The notes beneath the pieces are model-generated. The model was given only the letters and a program-made list of their open reading frames with translations, was not told the origin of the DNA and made no database searches. From PALSA-607 sp036510735 (GTDB taxonomy: Bacteria; Actinomycetota; Actinomycetes; Acidothermales; Acidothermaceae): a stretch of DNA of 10,308 nucleotides. Position numbers and translations under genes: made by a program. This document shows positions 1-5,226 of this stretch, piece after piece (positions within the stretch are counted from its first letter, which is position 1; each line of letters opens with the position of its first letter). Location: the NCBI GenBank assembly GCA_036510735.1, contig DATCDK010000272.1, positions 1 to 10,308 on the forward strand, given 5' to 3'.

Positions 1-112
1 CGCTCGCACTGCTGTGATTGCTGGTGCAGCCGGCCGCCATTAGGCCAATGATCATTACTGCCGCGGGCAGCGCCGTCCGCCTTGATGCTGTTTTGCGCTC
101 GATGGCTGCCAC
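1..112 (-). CDS. Putative secreted lipoprotein, N-terminal fragment (runs off the window)
   Basis: This is a short leftward reading frame that begins at GTG (112-110) and is still open at base 1, giving 37 codons. The first residues carry several Arg and Lys (ERK, then RR), followed by a hydrophobic run (residues about 14-24) and a lipobox-like MAAGC with the candidate lipidated Cys at residue 28. A Ser/Thr/Asn-rich stretch follows, as is usual just after the lipid anchor. A stop lies in frame four codons upstream, so GTG is the first possible normal start. The inner ATG at 55-53 would remove the charged n-region. No clear Shine-Dalgarno sequence is visible. The gene diverges from ideR, so an iron-related binding protein is conceivable, but nothing in these 37 residues shows the function. 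The call rests on the signal-peptide pattern alone. Confidence 0.55.
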   Translation of the reverse strand, partial: MAAIERKTASRRTALPAAVMIIGLMAAGCTSNHSSAS

Positions 113-130
113 GGGTTCAGGCTAACCGGC
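112..130. promoter_or_regulatory. Possible IdeR/DtxR-type operator (weak)
   Basis: Bases 119-127 (AGGCTAACC) match nine consecutive central positions of the 19-base IdeR/DtxR box TTAGGTTAGSCTAACCTAA. Over the whole 19 bases 11 positions match, and the outer arms are poor. The site sits between the divergent lipoprotein start and ideR, where an iron-dependent operator would make sense. I treat it as a half-site-quality candidate only. Confidence 0.25.
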
Positions 131-171
131 GGTCTACGCACCGGTGAGCAAAGTGCGACACAATCGATGGC

Positions 172-885
172 GTGAACCACGAGCACGATCTCATCGACAC
201 GATCGAGATGTACCTGCGGACCATCTTCGAGCTCGAGGAAGAAGGCGCGGTCCCGCTGCGCGCGCGGATCGCCGAACGGCTCTTGCAGAGCGTCCCTACG
301 GTGTCGCAGACGGTGGCCCGGATGGAGCGAGACGGTCTCGTCACGATCGACGGCGACCGTCGTCTCGAGCTCACCCCAGCTGGCCGCGCCATCGCGACTC
401 GGGTGATGCGCAAGCACCGTCTCGCGGAGTGCTTGCTGGTCGACGTGATTGGCCTCGAATGGGAGCTCGTGCACGAAGAGGCATGCCGCTGGGAGCACGT
501 CATGAGTGAGGCGGTCGAGCGCCGGCTCCTCGACGTGCTCGGTCACCCGCAGGAGTCGCCCTACGGCAACCCGATTCCCGGTCTCGCCGAGCTCGGCGAA
601 GGCACCGACGACGTCGAGTTCCGCGAAGGCCTTGTTGCATTGAGTGCGGTGCCTGAAAGCACGCACAACGTCATCGTGCGGCGCATCGGTGAACCGCTGC
701 AGTCCGACACCGCATTGTTGGTTCGGTTGCGTCGTGCAGGCATCCGGCCGAACATGCCGGTGCGCATCTCACGTGTTGGCGGCGAACTGTTCGTCGGTCG
801 CGAGGGCGACGCGGTCGCGTTCGGTGACGCCGTTACGTCGCACGTCTTTGTGTCTACCGCGCCGTCGGTCGCGACCGCATCCTGA
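172..885 (+). CDS. ideR: Iron-dependent transcriptional repressor, IdeR/DtxR family
   Basis: This is a metal-activated DNA-binding repressor that in actinobacteria controls siderophore, iron-uptake and iron-storage genes. The 237-residue protein has the DtxR order: a winged helix (residues about 7-75, with TVSQTVARMERDGL as the recognition region), a metal-binding dimerisation domain (about 76-145) and a C-terminal SH3-like domain (about 150-228). All metal ligands known from DtxR appear, shifted by three: Met13, Cys105, Glu108 and His109 for the primary site, and His82, Glu86 and His101 for the ancillary site. Glu174 and Gln177 of the SH3 domain are also present. The length is slightly above DtxR (226) and IdeR (230), because of a longer C-terminus. 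GTG at 172 is forced as the start, since a TGA lies in frame at 145-147 with no start between. There is no Shine-Dalgarno sequence, and a -10-like CACAAT at 159-164 would place the transcript start at or next to the GTG, so leaderless translation is likely. Among the family, the closest match is IdeR rather than SirR/MntR. Confidence 0.95.
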   Translation: MNHEHDLIDTIEMYLRTIFELEEEGAVPLRARIAERLLQSVPTVSQTVARMERDGLVTIDGDRRLELTPAGRAIATRVMRKHRLAECLLVDVIGLEWELVHEEACRWEHVMSEAVERRLLDVLGHPQESPYGNPIPGLAELGEGTDDVEFREGLVALSAVPESTHNVIVRRIGEPLQSDTALLVRLRRAGIRPNMPVRISRVGGELFVGREGDAVAFGDAVTSHVFVSTAPSVATAS

Positions 886-890
886 GCGAA

Positions 891-1403
891 TTATTCGAGC
901 GGACCGTTCCATGGGGTCGGCGGCAGACCGTCGATCTGGCGTAGGAACTCGTTGTTGTACCAATGGCCGAGGGCCACCATGCTCGCGTCGCGCGGCAGCG
1001 TTAGCAGCGTCTCCATGCGACAGAAGTCATCCGCGTCGTCCATGAGTTGGGTCAGCATCTTGAGGTCGTCGCCGAGACTCGCGGGTACCTGATAGGTCAG
1101 GTCGACCGTCGCGTCGCCCCGCTCGATTGCGGCATCACGCTCCATGTCGGCGCGCGACGTGCTTGCCCCGAACCGGCGGCCGAGGATGTCGACGAGTTCA
1201 CGAAGCCGGGGTGGCAGTGCTACGCCGTTCGCGGATGTGCCGTTGGAGCGGATGGCCATCAGAGTGAATTCTCTGATGAGTTCGTCGTGATGCTCGCGCG
1301 CTCGCAGGAACAACGCGACGGGCAGCCCGAGCAGTCGGACTGTGCGCAGATCCGTCTGGTCCGAGTGATGTGTGTATCGGCCGAGGATTGGACCACCGGT
1401 CAT
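891..1403 (-). CDS. Conserved actinobacterial protein of unknown function, 170 residues
   Basis: I recognise the type but not a biochemical function. The soluble protein has a pattern LLGLPVALFLRAREHHDELIREF (residues 24-46, given here in parts: LLGLPVAL, then RAREHHDELIREF), a middle LPPRLRELVDILGRRF segment, an acidic RGDATVDLTY segment, and a conserved-looking C-terminus with DDADDFCR, LPRD, WYNNEFLRQI and PPTPW. From memory, relatives with the same LVGLPVAL...DELIRE and WY.EF..Q..G..PTPW motifs are often encoded beside RsbW-type ATP-binding anti-sigma factors and STAS proteins in actinobacteria. That would fit the stress gene csbD next door, but no such partner is in this window. There is no signal peptide or membrane segment. 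ATG at 1403 is the only start, because a TGA lies in frame 11 codons upstream, and no clear Shine-Dalgarno sequence precedes it. It converges on ideR with a 5-base gap. Confidence 0.75.
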   Translation of the reverse strand: MTGGPILGRYTHHSDQTDLRTVRLLGLPVALFLRAREHHDELIREFTLMAIRSNGTSANGVALPPRLRELVDILGRRFGASTSRADMERDAAIERGDATVDLTYQVPASLGDDLKMLTQLMDDADDFCRMETLLTLPRDASMVALGHWYNNEFLRQIDGLPPTPWNGPLE

Positions 1404-1470
1404 CGGCGTGCGACTCGCATGGATGCCATTTCACCACTGTCTTCGACGCGGTCACGCGAGATTGGAGAAC

Positions 1471-1511
1471 GACATGCGGGAGGGCCAGCACGGCTGGCCC
1501 TCCCACATGTC
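1471..1511 (-). terminator. Strong hairpin terminator downstream of the csbD-like gene
   Basis: There is a 12-base perfect stem (1478-1489 with 1493-1504) around a 3-base loop. It is extended by one C/A mismatch and six further pairs (1471-1476 with 1506-1511), so 18 of 19 pairs form. It begins 8 bases past the csbD stop. No T-rich tract follows on the leftward strand, as is common for terminators in high-GC actinobacteria. It probably separates csbD from the next leftward gene, which starts 67 bases further on. Confidence 0.75.
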
Positions 1512-1519
1512 GGGTTCGG

Positions 1520-1690
1520 TTACTTGAAGGCGTCCTTCACCTTTTCGCCCGCTTGCTTCAGGTTGCCGGCGGCCTTGTCCACAGTGCCTTCGGCTTCCAA
1601 GTCACGGTTGTTCGTTGCCCGCCCCGCAGCTTCCTTGACGCTGCCCTTCGCGGTCTGCGCGGTGTTCTTCACCTTGTCGGTGGTACCCAT
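1520..1690 (-). CDS. CsbD-like general stress protein, 56 residues
   Basis: This is a very small, hydrophilic, Lys/Ala/Glu-rich protein of the CsbD family. Its sequence starts MGTTDKVKNTAQTAKGSVKE and continues with AAGRATNN, LEAEGTVDKAAGNLKQAGEK and VKDAFK, so both repeats of the family pattern (K.K..A...KGS.KE..G and L.AEG..DK..G..KQ..G) are visible. The biochemical role of the family is unknown. In Bacillus subtilis csbD is controlled by sigma-B, and related proteins rise under general stress. An excellent Shine-Dalgarno GGAGGAG lies 5 bases before the ATG, and the terminator hairpin follows 8 bases after the TAA. It is therefore a complete, probably well expressed monocistronic gene. It is shorter than most automatic length cut-offs and lies under a long rightward open frame on the other strand, so it is easily missed. 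Confidence 0.93.
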   Translation of the reverse strand: MGTTDKVKNTAQTAKGSVKEAAGRATNNRDLEAEGTVDKAAGNLKQAGEKVKDAFK

Positions 1691-1761
1691 TGGTACTCCT
1701 CCTCTGCTGCCTCAACTACGAGGTGCTTCATCGTGGGTGTCTCTTTTCGGTGCTGACGGTC

Positions 1762-1787
1762 CTACCCCCGCCCTTTGCGTTTTATGC
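1762..1787 (-). promoter_or_regulatory. Possible sigma-B/F-type promoter of the csbD-like gene (weak)
   Basis: On the leftward strand GGGTAG (1767-1762) is preceded, after a 15-base spacer, by GCATA (1787-1783). This resembles the streptomycete sigma-B pattern GNNTN-(14 to 16)-GGGTAY, with the last base wrong. It would give a leader of about 65 bases before csbD. The support comes only from this pattern and from the known sigma-B dependence of csbD in Bacillus. Confidence 0.22.
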
Positions 1788-1869
1788 CACCCAGGTTCAC
1801 GCCGCGGCGACACGATCTTGGACGGTCGGCTCGCGTCCCCCCACCATCGTCGGGCTCGCGGCACGATCG

Positions 1870-1887
1870 GCGGAGCGGCCGCTCCGC
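1870..1887. repeat. 18-base perfect palindrome in the csbD/phoH divergent spacer
   Basis: GCGGAGCGGCCGCTCCGC is a perfect inverted repeat with no spacer, centred between 1878 and 1879. It lies 62 bases before the ATG of the PIN-PhoH gene. In DNA it could be a dimeric operator. In RNA it would form a 7-pair hairpin with a GGCC loop. The surroundings are GC-rich, so part of the symmetry may be compositional. Confidence 0.6.
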
Positions 1888-1949
1888 TGCCCTGCGGCGG
1901 CCGTCTCCAGGCGCCGTCAAAGGGCGGTGGCCGTGACGACGGGATCGTT

Positions 1950-3407
1950 ATGAGCCTCGCTTCAGCCGACGTCGGAGCCGATCTCCCTGCCGAACTGCCG
2001 GCCGAACTGCCGGCACAGGCGCATCCTGGTAACAGGGAGGTCACCATCGCGAAGATCGTCGTACTGGACACCTCGGCATTGATGTCAGACCCCGAAGGCA
2101 TTTTCGAGGCGTTCCCAGGTGCTGACATGGTCATCCCGCTCACGGTCGTCCAAGAGCTTGACGGGCTGAAGAAGCGCCTCGACCCAGCAGGAGGGGCGGC
2201 CCGCGACGTTCTGCGTCGTATTGAAGGGCTGCGACTCGAGGCCGGTGGCGATCTACGCAAGCCGCTGGAACGCCCTTACGGCGGCACCGTCCGCATGCAG
2301 GTGAACGGCATCCAGACGGCGCTGCTGCGCGAGCACGGCCTGTCGATCGACACCCCCGACAACAAGATTGTTGGTACCGCGCTCGGCCTTGCGATGGCCT
2401 CGCCGGACGCCGGGCCGGTGCTCGTTGTTTCCAACGACACCGCGTTGCGCCTGACGGCCGCCGCAGTTGGGCTTGCCGCCGTCGAGCACAACCCGCTCGA
2501 CCTTGCGCCGGCACTCGCGCGCCCTGATGGGTGGATCGCGCTCGATGCTGAGGTCGCGGTTGTTGACGCGCTGTTCGACTCTCATCAGGTATCCGTCGAC
2601 AGCGTCGTGGGTGCAAGCGACCTCGCTGAGAACACGTTCGCGGTGCTGCGATCGGGCACCAGTTCGGCGCTGGCGCGGGTGCGTGCCGGGGAGCTGCATC
2701 TGCTCGAGAGCCTTGCGCCCGTGTGGGGTCTTAAGGCAGCGAACAAAGAGCAACGCTTCGCTCTCGACTTGCTGTTGGACGACGAAGTCAAAGTCATCGT
2801 GCTCGATGGTCCTGCGGGCACCGGAAAGACACTGTGTGCTGTCGCGGCTGCCTTGCATATGGTTGTCGAACAACACAGGTTCGAGCGGTTGTCGGTGTAC
2901 CGGCCGGTCATCCCGGTCGGTCACGCGGACCTTGGATACCTGCCGGGCACGTTGGACGAAAAGATCGATCCATGGATGGCCGCGATCACTGATGCCGTCG
3001 CCGCGTTGTCGGGCGATGGCGCGGCCGCGAGTCGTCGCCGGCAAGACGGTGGCCGCGGGAAGGTTGCGCAAGATTCGCTCGACTACATCAAGGCGCAAGG
3101 CCTGCTCACGATGGAGTCGGTTACCCACCTTCGTGGCCGCACGTTGCACTCGACCTTCGTGCTGGTCGACGAAGCGATGAACCTTTCGCCCCAGGTCGGC
3201 AAGACACTCCTGACGCGCATCGGCGCCGACTCCAAGATCGTGCTGACCGGCGACACCTCGCAGATCGATGCGCCGTTCCTGTCAGAGCAGACGAACGCGC
3301 TGACCGCCGTGGTGTCGGCATTTAGCGGACAAGCGTGCTTCGGCCACATCCGGTTGACCAGGGGCGAGCGCTCGCCCGTCGCGGAGCTGGCCGCCCGACT
3401 GATGTAG
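1950..3407 (+). CDS. PhoH-family ATPase with N-terminal PIN domain (PhoH2 type)
   Basis: This protein joins a PIN ribonuclease domain to a PhoH P-loop ATPase. Mycobacterial PhoH2 proteins of this design are described as RNA helicase/ribonucleases. The PIN domain covers residues about 36-180 and shows its acidic set: Asp40 (VVLDTSAL), Glu69 (VVQEL), Asp137 (PDNKIVG) and Asp163 (SNDTAL). The PhoH domain covers about 260-480, with Walker A GPAGTGKT (residues 287-294), Walker B VLVDEA (Asp407, Glu408) and the sensor-like LTGDTSQID. From ATG 1950 it is 485 residues. Residues 1-32 look unlike the family, being Ala/Pro-rich with a short LPAE repeat. A strong Shine-Dalgarno AGGGAGG (2034-2040) sits 5 bases before an in-frame ATC (2046), from which the protein would begin directly at the PIN domain (453 residues). 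I report ATG 1950 as the conventional start and leave the ATC start open. The frame stays open back to 1047, but that part lies over csbD and the 891-1403 gene and is not protein-like. Confidence 0.93.
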   Translation: MSLASADVGADLPAELPAELPAQAHPGNREVTIAKIVVLDTSALMSDPEGIFEAFPGADMVIPLTVVQELDGLKKRLDPAGGAARDVLRRIEGLRLEAGGDLRKPLERPYGGTVRMQVNGIQTALLREHGLSIDTPDNKIVGTALGLAMASPDAGPVLVVSNDTALRLTAAAVGLAAVEHNPLDLAPALARPDGWIALDAEVAVVDALFDSHQVSVDSVVGASDLAENTFAVLRSGTSSALARVRAGELHLLESLAPVWGLKAANKEQRFALDLLLDDEVKVIVLDGPAGTGKTLCAVAAALHMVVEQHRFERLSVYRPVIPVGHADLGYLPGTLDEKIDPWMAAITDAVAALSGDGAAASRRRQDGGRGKVAQDSLDYIKAQGLLTMESVTHLRGRTLHSTFVLVDEAMNLSPQVGKTLLTRIGADSKIVLTGDTSQIDAPFLSEQTNALTAVVSAFSGQACFGHIRLTRGERSPVAELAARLM

Positions 3408-3493
3408 CACCGACCGCCGTCCAAATCCTCGTCCCCGCGCCACACGCGTGTTGAAGCCCAGCGCTCGTTCTTACGTGCGCTCGACTTCAATGA

Positions 3494-3533
3494 TGTCCGG
3501 GTGTCCGGGTGTCCGGGTGTCCGGGTGTCCGGG
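3494..3533. repeat. Tandem repeat, five exact copies of 8-base TGTCCGGG
   Basis: Five uninterrupted copies run head to tail, with no variation between copies. The unit is not a multiple of three and lies outside any gene, so copy number could change by slippage without a coding effect. A similar two-copy 8-base repeat (GGCCGAAT) lies 30 bases downstream. Confidence 0.9.
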
Positions 3534-3563
3534 GCTCGCCGGGCGAATGGGCTTAGGTTGCTG

Positions 3564-3579
3564 GGCCGAATGGCCGAAT
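3564..3579. repeat. Tandem repeat, two exact copies of 8-base GGCCGAAT
   Basis: Two adjacent identical copies, with a near copy GGGCGAAT at 3541-3548. It shares the 8-base period of the TGTCCGGG array just upstream. Confidence 0.6.
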
Positions 3580-3679
3580 CACTTAGTGCGGTGTGACGAG
3601 AGTTGCCTTACGGTGCCTCGAGTGAAATTACACCCGTGTTATTCAGCGTGAACTCCGTCGTGCGCGCGAAATGTCTGTT

Positions 3680-3717
3680 GTTACGCCTGTTACTGGTGGG
3701 ACTCAGAAAGCTATGGT
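3680..3717 (+). promoter_or_regulatory. Likely promoter of the NlpC/P60 gene with a GTTAC direct repeat
   Basis: TATGGT at 3712-3717 is a good -10 box (TANNNT). It puts the transcript start near 3724 and gives a leader of roughly 65 bases. The place of the -35 box is taken by a direct repeat, TGTTAC-N3-TGTTAC (3679-3693), rather than a TTGACA-like hexamer, which suggests an activator-dependent promoter. The response regulator MtrA controls secreted cell-wall peptidase genes in actinobacteria and binds GTNAC-type direct repeats, so it is a reasonable candidate. That link is inference. Confidence 0.35.
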
Positions 3718-3778
3718 CGCCCAGGAACGTGCAGCGCATTCGGCGTTCGCGCATCCGCCTTCTTGAGACGTCCGAGTT

Positions 3779-3804
3779 GTGGAGGTTAGGTGCACCGCCT
3801 CCAC
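3779..3804 (+). promoter_or_regulatory. Hairpin enclosing the ribosome site and start codon of the NlpC/P60 gene
   Basis: Bases 3779-3785 (GTGGAGG, containing the Shine-Dalgarno GGAGG) pair perfectly with 3798-3804 (CCTCCAC), which are codons 3-5 of the gene. The GTG start (3790-3792) lies in the 12-base loop. If it forms in the mRNA, translation would depend on opening this stem, for example by a temperature change, a ligand or an RNA/protein partner. Confidence 0.5.
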
Positions 3805-5220
3805 GTACGCACGAGCCGTTACTTGCGCCGTGCAGCCTTGGTGACCACAACACTCGCCATTGTTGCGGGCGCGATCGGCAGTACCGCGTTGCCAGCGGCT
3901 GCGGCCAAGAAGCCGGTAATCCCAAGCCAATCGCAGGTCGACAAGGCGAATGCAGCGGCCCAGGCCAAGGCGTCGCAGATCGGCCAGACCGAAGCGCAAC
4001 TTGCTGCGGCCAATGCCAGCTTGGACAAGCTCAACAACCAGGTCGAGGCGGTCGTCGAGGCGTACGACGGTGCAATGGCGAAGGTCGACGCCGCACAGCA
4101 ACAACTCGCGACGGCGCAGAGCAACCTGGCGGCTGCAAACAAGGCGCGCGACGACGCGCAAATACAGATGAACCAGTTTGCTGCTGCGAGCTACCGCGGC
4201 GCAGGCGGACTCGACCGGCTCAGCGCGCTCATGACATCGGATTCACCCGGCGCGTTCCTCACTCGCGCATCGACACTGTCGGCGTTGGCGCGCCACGAAC
4301 AGTCCGTCATCTCGTTGATGACCTCGTCACAGGATGCGCAAGCCGCAGCGCAGAACGCAGCGAACGCGGCGCTCGCTGATCAGCAGGTGCAGTTGCAGGC
4401 CGCCGCGAAAGCAAAAGACGCCGCCATCGCCGCGGTCAATGCCCAAGCAGGCCAGATCGCCGCGATCAACGCCAACCAGCTGAACCTCAACGCACAGCTC
4501 GCCGTCCTGCGCGGGACCGCAAAGGACCTCGCAACCGCGCGCGCCGACGGCCTCAAGCGGCAGGCGGAAGAAGCTGCTGCGGCCGCCGCAGCCGCAAAGG
4601 CAGCGGCAGCACGGGCCGCAGCAGCAAGAGCCGCAGCGGCAGCAGCCGCGCTCGTCGCGCAGAAGAGAGCAGCAGCTCTGGCTCAGCAGCAGGAAGCTGC
4701 AGCCGCGGCGCGCCAAGGCAGCAGCAGCGGCAGCAGTGACGCCGGCAGCAGCAGCAGTGGCTATACGAACAATGGCGCCGGAATTGTGCCGCCTGGTGGT
4801 CAATCGATTTCGACGTCAGCCCAGCGGCAGGGCGCCATCGCGTTCGCCGAGTCGCAGATCGGCGTCTGGTACCGCTGGGCTGGCGCCGGCGAAGTTGGTC
4901 CGACCGTGACATCGACCGGCGTTCAGAAGGTGCCTGGCTACGACTGCTCCGGGCTCACTATGCAGGCCTTTGCGGCGGTCGGTATTTCCCTCGCCCACTA
5001 CACCGGCGCGCAGTGGGACGAGGGACTGCACGTGTCCCAAGCTCAACTGCAGCCCGGCGACCTCGTCTTCTTCGCGACCAACACCAATGACCCGAGCACG
5101 ATTCACCACGTGGGCATCTACATCGGCAACGGTCAGATGGTCGACGCGCCAGCAACAGGCGAGCAGATCGGCATCCACAATGCGTTCCGCCCCGACTACA
5201 TCGGCGCGGTCCGGCTGTAA
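3790..5220 (+). CDS. Secreted NlpC/P60 (C40) peptidoglycan hydrolase with coiled-coil N-terminus
   Basis: This 476-residue exported enzyme most likely cuts the D-Glu to diamino acid bond of peptidoglycan stem peptides, as the NlpC/P60 family does (compare RipA). A signal peptide is clear: Arg-rich start, hydrophobic stretch (residues about 15-30) and an Ala cleavage region near ALPAAAA (about 33-40). Residues about 45-250 are Ala/Gln/Asp-rich coiled coil. Residues about 255-305 are nearly pure Ala with spaced Lys/Arg, followed by a Ser/Gly linker. The catalytic domain starts near residue 350. It shows Cys386 in YDCSGL, His440 in HHVGIYIGNG, and Asp452 where RipA has its third catalytic residue (Glu). 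There is an extra segment of about a dozen residues (GPTVTSTGVQKVPG) between the usual Tyr-x-Trp motif and the Cys block. GTG 3790 is the first start after an in-frame TAG, with GGAGG 4 bases upstream. It converges on ppa with a 6-base gap. Confidence 0.93.
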   Translation: MHRLHVRTSRYLRRAALVTTTLAIVAGAIGSTALPAAAAKKPVIPSQSQVDKANAAAQAKASQIGQTEAQLAAANASLDKLNNQVEAVVEAYDGAMAKVDAAQQQLATAQSNLAAANKARDDAQIQMNQFAAASYRGAGGLDRLSALMTSDSPGAFLTRASTLSALARHEQSVISLMTSSQDAQAAAQNAANAALADQQVQLQAAAKAKDAAIAAVNAQAGQIAAINANQLNLNAQLAVLRGTAKDLATARADGLKRQAEEAAAAAAAAKAAAARAAAARAAAAAAALVAQKRAAALAQQQEAAAAARQGSSSGSSDAGSSSSGYTNNGAGIVPPGGQSISTSAQRQGAIAFAESQIGVWYRWAGAGEVGPTVTSTGVQKVPGYDCSGLTMQAFAAVGISLAHYTGAQWDEGLHVSQAQLQPGDLVFFATNTNDPSTIHHVGIYIGNGQMVDAPATGEQIGIHNAFRPDYIGAVRL

Positions 5221-5226
5221 GAACGG

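Larger units (their letters stand above)
3408..3789. other. Gene-free stretch between the PhoH gene and the NlpC/P60 gene
   Basis: I see no convincing gene in these 382 bases on either strand. It holds a 10-base palindrome ACACGCGTGT (3442-3451), five copies of an 8-base repeat (3494-3533), a two-copy 8-base repeat GGCCGAAT (3564-3579), an imperfect inverted repeat (3626-3643), a GTTAC direct repeat (3680-3693), a likely -10 box (3712-3717) and the ribosome-site hairpin of the next gene. No strong terminator for the PhoH gene was found. The conserved blocks of the ydaO (cyclic di-AMP) riboswitch, often found before such cell-wall genes, are absent. Confidence 0.7.

Noticed and set aside
144..509. 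Rightward frame inside ideR
   Set aside because: It is an Arg-rich shadow of the strongly supported ideR frame.
886..890. Terminator between ideR and the convergent gene
   Set aside because: Only a 5-pair AT-containing inverted repeat (887-897) spans the gap, which is too weak to call.
1047..1949. Open frame extending the PhoH protein by about 300 residues upstream
   Set aside because: It lies across csbD and the 891-1403 gene on the other strand, has a random-looking composition, and homologues begin near the PIN domain.
1690..1953. Rightward frame ending in ATGA overlap with ATG 1950, considered as a PhoAT-like partner of PhoH2
   Set aside because: I see no Shine-Dalgarno sequence, no recognisable similarity and a random composition. 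The overlap alone is weak evidence.
3540..3789. ydaO (cyclic di-AMP) riboswitch before the NlpC/P60 gene
   Set aside because: The conserved blocks (GGGGACCC-like, GGGUGAAUC-like, and the CAGCUAACC-like 3' block) are not present. GTGAACTCCGTC at 3648 is only a superficial resemblance.
3603..4379. Rightward frame of 258 codons over the NlpC/P60 promoter and gene start
   Set aside because: It overlaps the clear signal-peptide gene in another frame, is Arg/Gly/Cys-rich, and has no domain.
4558..4740. Repetitive GCA/GCC/CAG-rich DNA as a separate repeat element
   Set aside because: It simply encodes the Ala-rich helix and Ser linker of the NlpC/P60 protein.
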